The notes beneath the pieces are model-generated. The model was given only the letters and a program-made list of their open reading frames with translations, did no database searches and was not told where the DNA came from. This document shows, piece after piece, positions 7,160 to 14,996 of a DNA stretch of 40,174 bases (position 1 is the first letter of the stretch; each line of letters begins with the position of its first letter). This DNA comes from Desulfuromonas sp. (GTDB lineage: Bacteria > Desulfobacterota > Desulfuromonadia > Desulfuromonadales > BM501), in NCBI RefSeq assembly GCF_002868845.1, contig NZ_PKUB01000026.1:40837-81010 (forward strand), read 5' to 3'. Made by a program: the position numbers and the translations under genes.

Positions 7160-8347
7160 ATGGCGATCCCTTTTAATAAACCGTTTGTTGTGGGCAAGGA
7201 ACTCTTCTACATCTCCCAGGCGGTCCTAGAGGGCAATCTGGCAGGAGACGGCCGGTTTACAAAACTTTGCCATCGATGGATGGAGGAAAGGTTTGGCGCG
7301 CGCAAGGTCCTTCTGTCGACCTCTTGTACCGCCGCACTTGAGATGTGCGCAATCCTCGCCGATATTGGCCCCGGGGACGAGGTTATTATGCCCTCTTACA
7401 CCTTTGTCTCCACGGCCAACGCTTTTGTTTTGCGAGGTGCAAGCATCAAGTTTGTTGACATCCGCAAAGACACTTTGAATATCGACGAAACTCTCATCGA
7501 AGCGGCCATCACCGATCGCACCAAGGCAATTGTGCCCGTCCACTATGCGGGTGTCGGGTGTGAGATGGACACCATCATGGAGATCGCCGAAAGGCACAAT
7601 CTGCTGGTCATCGAGGATGCAGCCCAGGGGGTCAATGCCACCTACAAGGGCCGTTACCTTGGGACAATAGGTCATCTGGGTACCTACAGTTTTCATGAAA
7701 CAAAGAATTTCATCAGTGGAGAGGGCGGAGCTTTGGTCATCAATGATGACCGTTTCCTCGAACGGGCCGAAATAATCCGTGAGAAGGGGACCAACCGAAG
7801 TCAGTTCTTCCGGGGCGAGGTAGACAAATACACCTGGGTCGATGTGGGCTCTTCCTACCTGCCGTCGGAGATGATCGCCGCATTTCTCTATGCCCAGCTG
7901 GAAGAGGCCGAAGCCATCACCAGCAAACGGTTGTCCATTGTCGGATATTATTCCCAAAAGTTCGGCCCCCTGCAGGAGCAGGGCCTTGCGCGGCTGCCTT
8001 TCTGCTCCGGGGACGTCTGCCACAACGCCCACATGTTTTACCTCCTCCTGTCGACGGCACGGCAGCGGGACGAACTGCTCGCATATCTGAAGAACCAGGG
8101 CGTTGGCGCTGTCTTTCATTATGTTCCTCTGCACACTTCCCCCATGGGTCGGGAGATGGGGTACGAGGAAGGCGACCTGCCCTTGACTGAAGATTTGAGC
8201 TCGCGCATTCTGCGGCTCCCCTGCTATTTCGACCTGACCCGGGAAGAGCAGGACCGGGTGGTGGGCCATGTGTTTGGGTTCTTAGGGCAAGGAAAGGGCC
8301 GCCTCTCCGACGCGGCTTTGTTCTCGGCGAGTCAGGAGGTTTCTTAG
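7160..8347 (+). CDS. wecE: dTDP-4-amino-4,6-dideoxygalactose transaminase (WecE/RffA family)
   Basis: The 395-residue PLP enzyme of the DegT/DnrJ/EryC1 family starts at ATG 7160. The opening IPFNKPFVVG and LAGDGRFTKLC are typical of the WecE/RffA branch. The PLP lysine is Lys182 in SFHETKNFISGEGG, and Asp153 in IEDAAQG contacts the pyridine nitrogen. WecE aminates dTDP-4-keto-6-deoxyglucose, the product of RfbB, whose gene lies at 31161 in this window. Its amino-sugar product would be the natural substrate of the PglD-like acyltransferase upstream. C-4 amination giving the galacto rather than the gluco product is assumed from subfamily resemblance only. Confidence 0.85.
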   Translation: MAIPFNKPFVVGKELFYISQAVLEGNLAGDGRFTKLCHRWMEERFGARKVLLSTSCTAALEMCAILADIGPGDEVIMPSYTFVSTANAFVLRGASIKFVDIRKDTLNIDETLIEAAITDRTKAIVPVHYAGVGCEMDTIMEIAERHNLLVIEDAAQGVNATYKGRYLGTIGHLGTYSFHETKNFISGEGGALVINDDRFLERAEIIREKGTNRSQFFRGEVDKYTWVDVGSSYLPSEMIAAFLYAQLEEAEAITSKRLSIVGYYSQKFGPLQEQGLARLPFCSGDVCHNAHMFYLLLSTARQRDELLAYLKNQGVGAVFHYVPLHTSPMGREMGYEEGDLPLTEDLSSRILRLPCYFDLTREEQDRVVGHVFGFLGQGKGRLSDAALFSASQEVS

Positions 8348-8419
8348 GGGCGGGAAACCCTCTTGGCCAGTCATGAAGGGCAATGCTCTGGTTTTTTCGC
8401 CCCTACTCACAAATTCTGC

Positions 8420-8827
8420 GGAAGGGGCTGGTTTAAAACCTAACGAGGATGTAGAAAAACTATCTTTCCAGATTCAACCTCATCCCTTTTGCCCCCCCCC
8501 AGTCCAAACCCACCCGTTCAACCCTGAACACCTTATTATTGCTATTTCGCTGATTTATACCGGCAGGGCCTATCCTGCGGCGTTCTTTGGTCTTTTCCTC
8601 ATCTTGTGCCGCAATCCGTATCGTTGGGTCTTGAAGATGTTGTGCAGCATCGTCATCAGTTTTCACTGGCCGTTGACCTTCTCCCGGTTCCGCAAAGAGA
8701 AACGTCTGGGCTAGGGTTTCGCGAATGTTTCCGAAAACCGGTTCGACGATGATTATTTCTCTGCCGCGAAACCGCGGGATGGCATGGGGAAAAGAGCCTT
8801 GCGGTTTGGAGGAAGGGTGGTTTAAAA
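8420..8827. repeat. Direct repeats flanking a decayed insertion element
   Basis: GGAAGGGGCTGGTTTAAAA (8420-8438) and GGAAGGGTGGTTTAAAA (8811-8827) lie in the same orientation on either side of the transposase remnant. They suggest an old element or a recombination scar. The remaining non-genic sequence between 8348 and 8905 shows a 113-codon open frame (8373-8714) that runs antisense to the remnant and is not supported as a gene. Confidence 0.5.
8570..8800 (-). pseudogene. C-terminal remnant of an insertion-sequence transposase (IS1182/IS5-like)
   Basis: Read on the minus strand, about 8760 to 8720 encodes IIIVEPVFGNIR. A frame change near 8710 then gives RRFSLRNREKVNGQ, an in-frame TGA (8663-8665) and KLMTMLHNIFKTQRYG, ending at the TAG at 8570-8572. 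EPVFGNIR ... R.REKVNG.W.L....HN is the conserved C-terminal pattern of IS1182/IS5-type DDE transposases. The stop replaces what is usually Trp. Only the last quarter or so of the protein is recognisable, so the element is dead. The remnant separates the amino-sugar operon from the ABC-exporter operon. Confidence 0.7.
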
Positions 8828-8905
8828 TGAGGGTTGATTTTACATGGTTTTATTCCTTTTAGGGGTTGCCATAACTGCTTAATAAACAGAGCAAAGTTTG
8901 TCATC

Positions 8906-9682
8906 ATGAACCTGTTTCACTTTTTCTCACTAGTCAACACGCAAGCCAGGATGGCATTGAAGGCCGAGGCCTCAAAGTTTGTTCTGAGTTACCTTTGGTG
9001 GGTTATCGAACCATTGCTCTTTGTTCTTATCTATTACCTTGTCTTTGAGGTTTTGCTCGGTAGGGGGCGGGACGATTTTCTGCTGTTCCTGATCTGCGGG
9101 AAAATCCCATACCTGTGGTTCCAGAAGGGTGTGGTCTCCGCTTCCAATAGCATTGTTCAGAATAAAGGGTTGATCAACCAGGTTGAGATGCCCAAAGCCC
9201 TGTTCCCCTACGCCTCTGTTCAAGAAGCAATGTATAAGCAGTGGGTGGTGTTTCTTGTTCTGTTTGGCGTGGTCACGTTCTATGGGTTCCGTCCGGAACT
9301 CAATTGGCTCTGGTTGGCTCCTGTCGTCATCGTTCAGTATGCCCTGATCCTGGCATGTTCCCTGCTGGGAGCTTTATGCGTTAGTTTTTATGGTGACTTT
9401 AGAATGGTCATCAATATGGGGATGCTGTTTCTGATGTTCTCATCAGGCCTTTTCTGGGACGTGAATGACATTGCCGATCCTGCGACCCGCGACCTGTTGT
9501 TTGCCTGCAATCCACTCGCTTTCCTGATCGATGCATACCGACAGGTATTGATGGGCCGGACCGTGTATGACCTGGAGCACATGGCGGTTCTCGCTGGTGT
9601 GATTGCGGTCGCTTTGCTCATTATGCATATCGTTTTACACAAGATGAGCAGAATCATAGCAGCGCGGGTTGTGAACTCTTGA
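8906..9682 (+). CDS. Polysaccharide ABC transporter permease (Wzm/KpsM-like)
   Basis: The 258-residue inner-membrane protein of the ABC-2 type has about six hydrophobic segments. I chose ATG 8906 (MNLFHFFSLVNTQ), which gives the short amphipathic N-terminus followed by LKAEASKFVLSYLWWVIEPLL that is typical of Wzm/TagG permeases. Starting at 8834 would add 24 unlikely residues. FSSGLFWDVNDI and ACNPLAFLIDAYRQVLMG near the C-terminus match the family. The stop overlaps the start of the ATPase gene (TTGA at 9679-9682). It should export a lipid-linked polysaccharide across the inner membrane. Confidence 0.88.
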   Translation: MNLFHFFSLVNTQARMALKAEASKFVLSYLWWVIEPLLFVLIYYLVFEVLLGRGRDDFLLFLICGKIPYLWFQKGVVSASNSIVQNKGLINQVEMPKALFPYASVQEAMYKQWVVFLVLFGVVTFYGFRPELNWLWLAPVVIVQYALILACSLLGALCVSFYGDFRMVINMGMLFLMFSSGLFWDVNDIADPATRDLLFACNPLAFLIDAYRQVLMGRTVYDLEHMAVLAGVIAVALLIMHIVLHKMSRIIAARVVNS

Positions 9683-10407
9683 GCACTCTGTCGAAGAACA
9701 TTCTTGAAGCACATGATCTGGCGCTTCGCTACAGGAGTCGTTCGGGCTTGTTCAAAAGATTCGAACACACGGCCCTGAAAGGCGTTTCCTTTGAACTCAA
9801 GCGGGGGGAAACCCTCGGAATTCTGGGGCGCAACGGCTGTGGCAAGAGCACTCTGCTGCGCCTCCTGGCAGGCATCATCAAGCCGACATCAGGGACTATC
9901 GTCTGCGATAAACAAGTCAGGCGCGCCCTGTTGATTCTTGGGCTCGGTTTTCGGCCGGATCTCACGGGTCGTGATAATGCTCTGTTAAGCGCCATGCTCC
10001 AGGGATCGAGCCGAAAGCAAGCCCTTGCCGCGTTGCCGGGCATCCACAAATTCTCCGAACTTAGGGAGTTCTTCGATCAACCGGTCAAGACCTATTCGGC
10101 GGGCATGCGCGCCAGGCTGAGTTTCGCCACGGCGATAGAGACCGAAGTGGATGTGTTGCTGCTCGATGAGGTGCTCAGTGTTGGGGATGCGCATTTCAAA
10201 AAGAAGGCTGAAAAAGTAATGCTTAAGAAAATTGAAAGCGAGCAGACGGTTGTTTTCGTTTCTCATAGTGCTGCAGAGGTCAACAGATTGTGTGACCGGG
10301 CGCTGTGGCTGGAAGATGGAGTCGTGAAAAGTGAGGGCGATGTCAAAACGGTCTCCGACCAGTATGGTGAGTTCATAGAGGGCTTAAATGCAAAAAATGG
10401 TAAGTAG
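9679..10407 (+). CDS. Polysaccharide ABC transporter ATP-binding protein (Wzt/KpsT-like)
   Basis: The 242-residue ATPase starts at TTG 9679, overlapping the permease stop, so it is coupled to it. Walker A is GRNGCGKST (50-58), the signature is TYSAGMRARLSFA near 140, Walker B is DVLLLDEVLSVGD and the H-loop is VFVSHSAAEV. TYSAGM is the variant signature of polysaccharide exporters. At 242 residues it lacks the C-terminal carbohydrate-binding domain of O9a-type Wzt. It is therefore KpsT-like, and export should not depend on direct end-group recognition by this subunit. Confidence 0.9.
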   Translation: MSTLSKNILEAHDLALRYRSRSGLFKRFEHTALKGVSFELKRGETLGILGRNGCGKSTLLRLLAGIIKPTSGTIVCDKQVRRALLILGLGFRPDLTGRDNALLSAMLQGSSRKQALAALPGIHKFSELREFFDQPVKTYSAGMRARLSFATAIETEVDVLLLDEVLSVGDAHFKKKAEKVMLKKIESEQTVVFVSHSAAEVNRLCDRALWLEDGVVKSEGDVKTVSDQYGEFIEGLNAKNGK

Positions 10408-10446
10408 ACAGATCTGCGTAGTTTAGTTTTTCGTGGCTGTGTTGTG

Positions 10447-10477
10447 TTGAAAGTCCAAAGACCGATATACGTATAAC
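10447..10477 (+). promoter_or_regulatory. Candidate sigma-70 promoter
   Basis: TTGAAA (10447-10452) and TATAAC (10472-10477) are separated by 19 bases, upstream of GTG 10522. The spacer is long and the call is tentative. A 10-bp palindrome, TATACGTATA, overlaps the -10 region. Confidence 0.3.
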
Positions 10478-10521
10478 GATTAGGATGCTTTCAATGTGTA
10501 TTTTCATGACAGGGGGATGTT

Positions 10522-13026
10522 GTGAGCCAGGTAAACAGTACGGATGCCAGAGACAGGACTCTTGAGTTGCCGAATTCCCGCCATGCCATTCATGCCATTC
10601 AACCGCTTGCCCAGCGCTCCATGTTCTGGCGGCCGGCTTACCTTCAAGATTCCGCATGGCTGGAGCAAATCCCGATAGCCTTCTGGCTTGTTGAAGCCCA
10701 CAAACCAGGGGTGTTTGTTGAATTGGGCACTTGCTCGGGCGTCTCTTACTTCGCATTCTGCCAGGCCGTGGAAAAACTCGGGCTTGACACCCGCTGTTTC
10801 GCCATTGACCCCTGGAAGGGTGAAGAACAGACCGGTGGCGACGACGAAAGCGTTTTCCGCCAGGTGCAGGCGTACAACGATGTGCAATACTCCGGCTTTT
10901 CCCGTCTTGTACGCAGCACGTTCGACGGGGCGTTGCCCCACTTTTCCGATGGCTCGATCGACCTGTTGCACATTGGCGGGTCTCAGAGTCTCGAAGCCGT
11001 CCGCCACGACTTCGAAAGCTGGTTGCCGAAACTTTCTGATCGGGCCGTGGTGCTCTTGCATGACACCCATGTGGGCGAGGGCTCGTCCGGCGTGTCTCTG
11101 TTTTTCAAGGAACTGAAAAAGAAGTACCCCGCTTTCGAGTTCGTCCATGGTCGCGGCCTGGGGATCCTCAGTATTGGCTCCGACCAGTCCGGCCTGGTTC
11201 AGGGGCTCTTTCGGGCGACTGAAAGTCAGTCCGCCCTGCGAGCCGTAAACGACGTCTTCTCCAGGCTGGGGCGGGCCTGCGCAGACACCTTCCGGGTCGG
11301 TCAGCAGCAGGAGCATGCCCGCCTGCTCAGGGCGGAGGTGGATAAGCGGCAAAAGGAGCTGGACGAAATCAGGCAGACCCTCGATGAGACGAGGACCGAT
11401 CTCGGCGCCCGCTCCAGGGAGCTGGCTGATACGAGCGCCCAAATGCATAAACAGTTGGCCCAGCACGAAATCGAGCGGGGGCGGCTGGCCGAGCGGGTCA
11501 ATCTGCTGCAGGAGATCCGCACGGAGCTCAAAGGGGAGGTAACCCGGCAGCAGAAGCACATCGAAACCATGGCCAGCGCCGGGGCCGATAACGGCCGTCA
11601 ACCGAGTGGGTTCTCCGGGCGGGTCACGGAACGAAGGGAAACTGACGGACTCATAAAGGAGAAGGACCGCCAGATTGCTGAGCTCACAGACGAATTGAAA
11701 GGGCTGAAATCAGAGATTGCCCGGCGTGACGCCCAACAGGAAGAGGCCGTGGCCGAAGTCGAGCGGGTTAAGGCCAACCAAGCCTCCCAGGCGGATGCGC
11801 TTTGCAGTGCCCAAGCCAACGAGCAAGCCCTCGCCGATAAGGTAGCGCAGCTGACTCAAGACCTGGCGGCGCGCGACGAGGAAATCGATGCGGCCAACGC
11901 CGCATCGAAGGATCTCCAGCAAAAATGCATGGCCCTGCACCAGCAGTTGATTGCTCGCCAGCGGGAGTTCGCTGTTTTGAAGAAAACGCATGCGGGGGAG
12001 GTTGCCAAAAGGGATGAAAGCCGGGAGGCCCTGAAAGAGCAGGGGCAACGTCTCGATGCGGCGCTGGCGGAGATTCAGGCGCGCGAAGAGGAAATCGCGT
12101 CGGCCAATGCCTCCGAGAAGGAAATACAAAAAAAGTATATGGCCTTACATCAGCAGTCAGTCGCCCGGGAGCGGGAGCTTTCTGCCCTGAAGCATGCTCA
12201 GGAAGAGCTTCAGCGGGAAATGAAGGAGCAGGTTCGGCGCCTCGAGGCGGGATTGGCTGAAAAGCAGGTCCTGAGCGGCAGTAATGAGGGCCTCCGTAAA
12301 GAACTTGCATCTTTGAAGAACCGATTGGAACAACGAGAGTCCAGTCTGCAGGAGACGAGAAAAAAGCTGGCTGTTCAGCAACAGTTTGCAGGCAAGCTGG
12401 ATAGTGAACTGAAGATGAGAGTCAAAACACTCACGGTCACAGAGGGGAAATTGGCTGATGCCAGGAACCATGCCGGGGATCTTCAGAAACAGAGCGAGGC
12501 GTCCCTGTCCCAAATGGAAGCCGAAAACAACAAGCTCAGGAACGAAAAAAATGTTCTTGTAAAAAAGCTGGAGGATCGCTTCAAGGAACTTGCCGCCCTG
12601 ACCAAACTGCTGGAGTCCGGCGCCGTTGAACCGGTTTTCGATGGCCAGATCCCCGAGGAGCAAAAGGAAGAAACAGGCGAGTCGAAAGAGTCCCAGGAGA
12701 GCAATATCACCTTTCCCCTTCGGGCTTATAAAAGGGCAAAGAGCATAAAAAAGCAAATGGCTATTATCGAAGAATCCGACCTGTTCGACAAACCTTGGTA
12801 CCTGGAGCACTATCCGGATGTCGCTGAAAAAGGGTTGGACCCGATAAAACATTATATTTGTTTCGGTGCTTCTGAAGGGAGAGACCCCGGGCCGGACTTT
12901 GATACGGAGGGTTATTTGGAACAATACCCCGACGTATCCGAATCCGGAATCAACCCGCTTGCGCATTACATCCAGTTTGGGAAAGAAGAAGGCCGCTTCG
13001 CTTCTCGGTCCAAGTTAAGGAGCTGA
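10522..13026 (+). CDS. Methyltransferase-long coiled coil-WYL..YPDV repeat protein
   Basis: The 834-residue protein starts at GTG 10522 with AGGGGG at 10511-10516. Residues of about 55-215 form a class I SAM methyltransferase domain: VELGTCSGVSYF as motif I, AIDPWKGEEQTGG, and LLHIGGSQSLEAVRHD. Residues of about 260-705 are almost continuous charged heptads (Glu/Lys/Gln/Arg/Ala/Leu), a coiled coil of roughly 60 nm if fully extended. Residues 748-828 hold two copies of a motif of the form W/GYLE.YPDV....G..P..HYI.FG..EGR, also found in the next gene and in the glycosyltransferase at 26374. It follows a Wzm/Wzt pair, as wbdD does in E. coli O8/O9a. WbdD caps chains, and its coiled coil measures their length. 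An analogous role is inferred. No kinase domain is visible. Confidence 0.75.
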   Translation: MSQVNSTDARDRTLELPNSRHAIHAIQPLAQRSMFWRPAYLQDSAWLEQIPIAFWLVEAHKPGVFVELGTCSGVSYFAFCQAVEKLGLDTRCFAIDPWKGEEQTGGDDESVFRQVQAYNDVQYSGFSRLVRSTFDGALPHFSDGSIDLLHIGGSQSLEAVRHDFESWLPKLSDRAVVLLHDTHVGEGSSGVSLFFKELKKKYPAFEFVHGRGLGILSIGSDQSGLVQGLFRATESQSALRAVNDVFSRLGRACADTFRVGQQQEHARLLRAEVDKRQKELDEIRQTLDETRTDLGARSRELADTSAQMHKQLAQHEIERGRLAERVNLLQEIRTELKGEVTRQQKHIETMASAGADNGRQPSGFSGRVTERRETDGLIKEKDRQIAELTDELKGLKSEIARRDAQQEEAVAEVERVKANQASQADALCSAQANEQALADKVAQLTQDLAARDEEIDAANAASKDLQQKCMALHQQLIARQREFAVLKKTHAGEVAKRDESREALKEQGQRLDAALAEIQAREEEIASANASEKEIQKKYMALHQQSVARERELSALKHAQEELQREMKEQVRRLEAGLAEKQVLSGSNEGLRKELASLKNRLEQRESSLQETRKKLAVQQQFAGKLDSELKMRVKTLTVTEGKLADARNHAGDLQKQSEASLSQMEAENNKLRNEKNVLVKKLEDRFKELAALTKLLESGAVEPVFDGQIPEEQKEETGESKESQESNITFPLRAYKRAKSIKKQMAIIEESDLFDKPWYLEHYPDVAEKGLDPIKHYICFGASEGRDPGPDFDTEGYLEQYPDVSESGINPLAHYIQFGKEEGRFASRSKLRS

Positions 13027-13034
13027 TAAAAGTC

Positions 13035-13574
13035 ATGAACCAGAACACCGAAGCCATTTCCCTCATCAAGAAATCCCGGCTGTTTGACGAGGACTGGTAC
13101 TTGGAGCAATATCCGGACGTTGCATTGTTGTCCATGGATCCGGTGGAACACTACCTGAGAATAGGAGCGTTCATCGGCAGGGATCCGAGCCCCATGTTTT
13201 CGACCACCGGCTATTTGCAGGCCCACCCCGATGTGAAAAATGCGGGCCTGAATCCGCTTCATCACTACGTTAAATGGGGAAGGAGAGAAGGTCGCCCTAC
13301 GCTTCAGAGTCAGAGGCCCTGGGAAGACCGGAGCCCCTTCGACGAGGTGGCAAGGGAACCCAGCAAAGGGGCGACTGTCAACAGGGGACAGACCTCCCCT
13401 TCTTCCACTTTGGCCGAAAACCAGACCAGATCGGCGGAGATGGAAGGAACATGTCGGGAGTTGAGGAAGGAGAACGAGATGCTGCTGCTTCAACTCCACC
13501 AGGTTCAGAAAGAGTTGGAGGAGCACGTCCTGAAATGCCAGGGGTTGGCCGCCAAGTCGACAACATTCTCTTAA
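13035..13574 (+). CDS. WYL..YPDV repeat protein with short coiled coil
   Basis: The 179-residue protein at ATG 13035 starts eight bases after the preceding stop. Residues 15-93 contain two repeats (DEDWYLEQYPDV ... EHYLRIGAFIGRDP, then TGYLQAHPDV ... HHYVKWGRREGR), closely matching the C-terminus of the upstream protein. Residues of about 135-170 form a short coiled coil (RELRKENEMLLLQLHQVQ). There is no catalytic domain. It may be a spacer, an adaptor or a fragment of a once larger enzyme. The repeat is known mainly as an accessory segment of glycosyltransferases, and its function is not established to my knowledge. Confidence 0.65.
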   Translation: MNQNTEAISLIKKSRLFDEDWYLEQYPDVALLSMDPVEHYLRIGAFIGRDPSPMFSTTGYLQAHPDVKNAGLNPLHHYVKWGRREGRPTLQSQRPWEDRSPFDEVAREPSKGATVNRGQTSPSSTLAENQTRSAEMEGTCRELRKENEMLLLQLHQVQKELEEHVLKCQGLAAKSTTFS

Positions 13575-13597
13575 CAAACCCCAAATGGGTCGATTGA

Positions 13598-14938
13598 ATG
13601 CATATAGAAATTTCCTTTGACAGCTGGCTCGAGCATCTGAGGTGTCTGCTGCCTGTTACGGGTATGCTGCATGTCGGGGCCGGAGCCGGGGCCGGGTCGG
13701 CGAAAAACCAGTACGATGACTGGGGGGTCCCCAATGTCCTTTTTGTCGGGGCGGATGGGGGCCAGGATGAGACGTTGGACGCAATGGTCCAAGGCCGTGA
13801 GGGCTGGGTTGAACACAAGGCGTTTTTGAGTGATTCGGAAGGGGAAGCCGATTTTTACATCGGCTCTGAACCCAACGGGTGCAGCCTTCTGCCTTCCGAA
13901 AGCTTTGCCCGTGTGGCAGGTGTAAAGCTCGGTGAAAAGCGCCGCCTCAAGACAACGACCATTGAGTCTCTTCTCTCAAGCCTGAATTACTCTCCCCACC
14001 TGCTCAACTGGGCAACTATCGACTGCATCCCGGCCTTGCCCATTGTGCAGGGTGCAGGCGAGCATCTTGGCGAGTGGGATGTCATCGTGGCCAGGGTCCT
14101 TTTCGACGGGGAAAACCTGCCGGAGCATGGAGCGACCAAGGGCGAGGTCGACGGCTTTCTTTCCTCTTCCGGCTACCTTTGCGTCGCAACGAAGGAAGAT
14201 GAACTCCGATCGTCGGTCGGACAAGCACTTTATGTGCGGCACTGGCAGGATTCAAGCCGAACCCGGGTTGCTGAACTCCAGAAGCGGTCCACCGAAAAGG
14301 CCGCAGAGCACGCCAAGGCGGTCGCCGGGCTTGAGGGTTCGTTGAGGAGCCAGGAGGCGGTGGTCGTTCAATGCCGGGAGGAAGTGGCCTTCCTTACCAA
14401 GGCCCGGGATGAGCAGGCCAAACTGGCGGGCGAGCGGCAGCAAAAGGTCGAGGAGCTGACCAAGGCCAGGGAAAAACTGGCCAAACGCCCCAGCGAAGTG
14501 CAATTGCAGTTGGAGAAGTTGATCAAGGACCTGGACGAGCAGGTAAAGCTGGCGGCGGAACGCCAAGTGCTCCTTGAAAAAGCCAATGCCACAAAGGAAG
14601 AACAGGTCCGGTTGGCACAAGAGCTTCAAAAGAAGGTCGAGTCCCTTGAGGGGGCGCAGGTCCACAAGGACAAGCTTGCGGTCGACAGTCTGGCATGGAT
14701 AGAGCAGCTCAAGGCGGAGCTCCAGCAGGCGCGCCAGGCTGCAAATCTTGCTACCAAGCTCCAATTGTTGCGCGAGTCGGATCTCGAGGAGCTTCAGCAG
14801 CGGTACAGAGATGCGATCGCCACTCAAGAGCGCCAACACCATCTTCTGGGCGAACTCGAAGAACGATTGCGTGCGGCGGCCCAGTATTTCAGTCAGATGT
14901 TGGAGCGGCAGGATCAGCACGCCGACCGGGAGGAATGA
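13598..14938 (+). CDS. FkbM-like methyltransferase fused to a coiled coil
   Basis: The 446-residue protein starts at ATG 13598, 23 bases after the previous stop. Residues of about 1-210 resemble a FkbM-type SAM methyltransferase, with MLHVGAGAGAGSAKNQYDDWG in the motif I position, FLSDSEGEADFYIG, and NGCSLLPSE. The VGA.G pattern and the C-terminal half of the domain (TIDCIPALPIVQGAG) look degenerate, so activity is uncertain. Residues of about 225-446 are a coiled coil rich in Glu, Lys, Gln and Ala. It repeats the enzyme-plus-coiled-coil architecture of the protein at 10522, which suggests that the two act together, possibly at the end of the polysaccharide chain. Confidence 0.7.
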   Translation: MHIEISFDSWLEHLRCLLPVTGMLHVGAGAGAGSAKNQYDDWGVPNVLFVGADGGQDETLDAMVQGREGWVEHKAFLSDSEGEADFYIGSEPNGCSLLPSESFARVAGVKLGEKRRLKTTTIESLLSSLNYSPHLLNWATIDCIPALPIVQGAGEHLGEWDVIVARVLFDGENLPEHGATKGEVDGFLSSSGYLCVATKEDELRSSVGQALYVRHWQDSSRTRVAELQKRSTEKAAEHAKAVAGLEGSLRSQEAVVVQCREEVAFLTKARDEQAKLAGERQQKVEELTKAREKLAKRPSEVQLQLEKLIKDLDEQVKLAAERQVLLEKANATKEEQVRLAQELQKKVESLEGAQVHKDKLAVDSLAWIEQLKAELQQARQAANLATKLQLLRESDLEELQQRYRDAIATQERQHHLLGELEERLRAAAQYFSQMLERQDQHADREE

Positions 14939-14996
14939 CCCCCGGAAGGGTCGCGCTCCGAGCCGGCGTGGCGCGGGCAGAGAAGAGAATGAGTTG

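Noticed and set aside
8373-8714. 113-codon plus-strand frame after the aminotransferase
   Set aside because: It runs antisense to the transposase remnant, and its residues show no domain.
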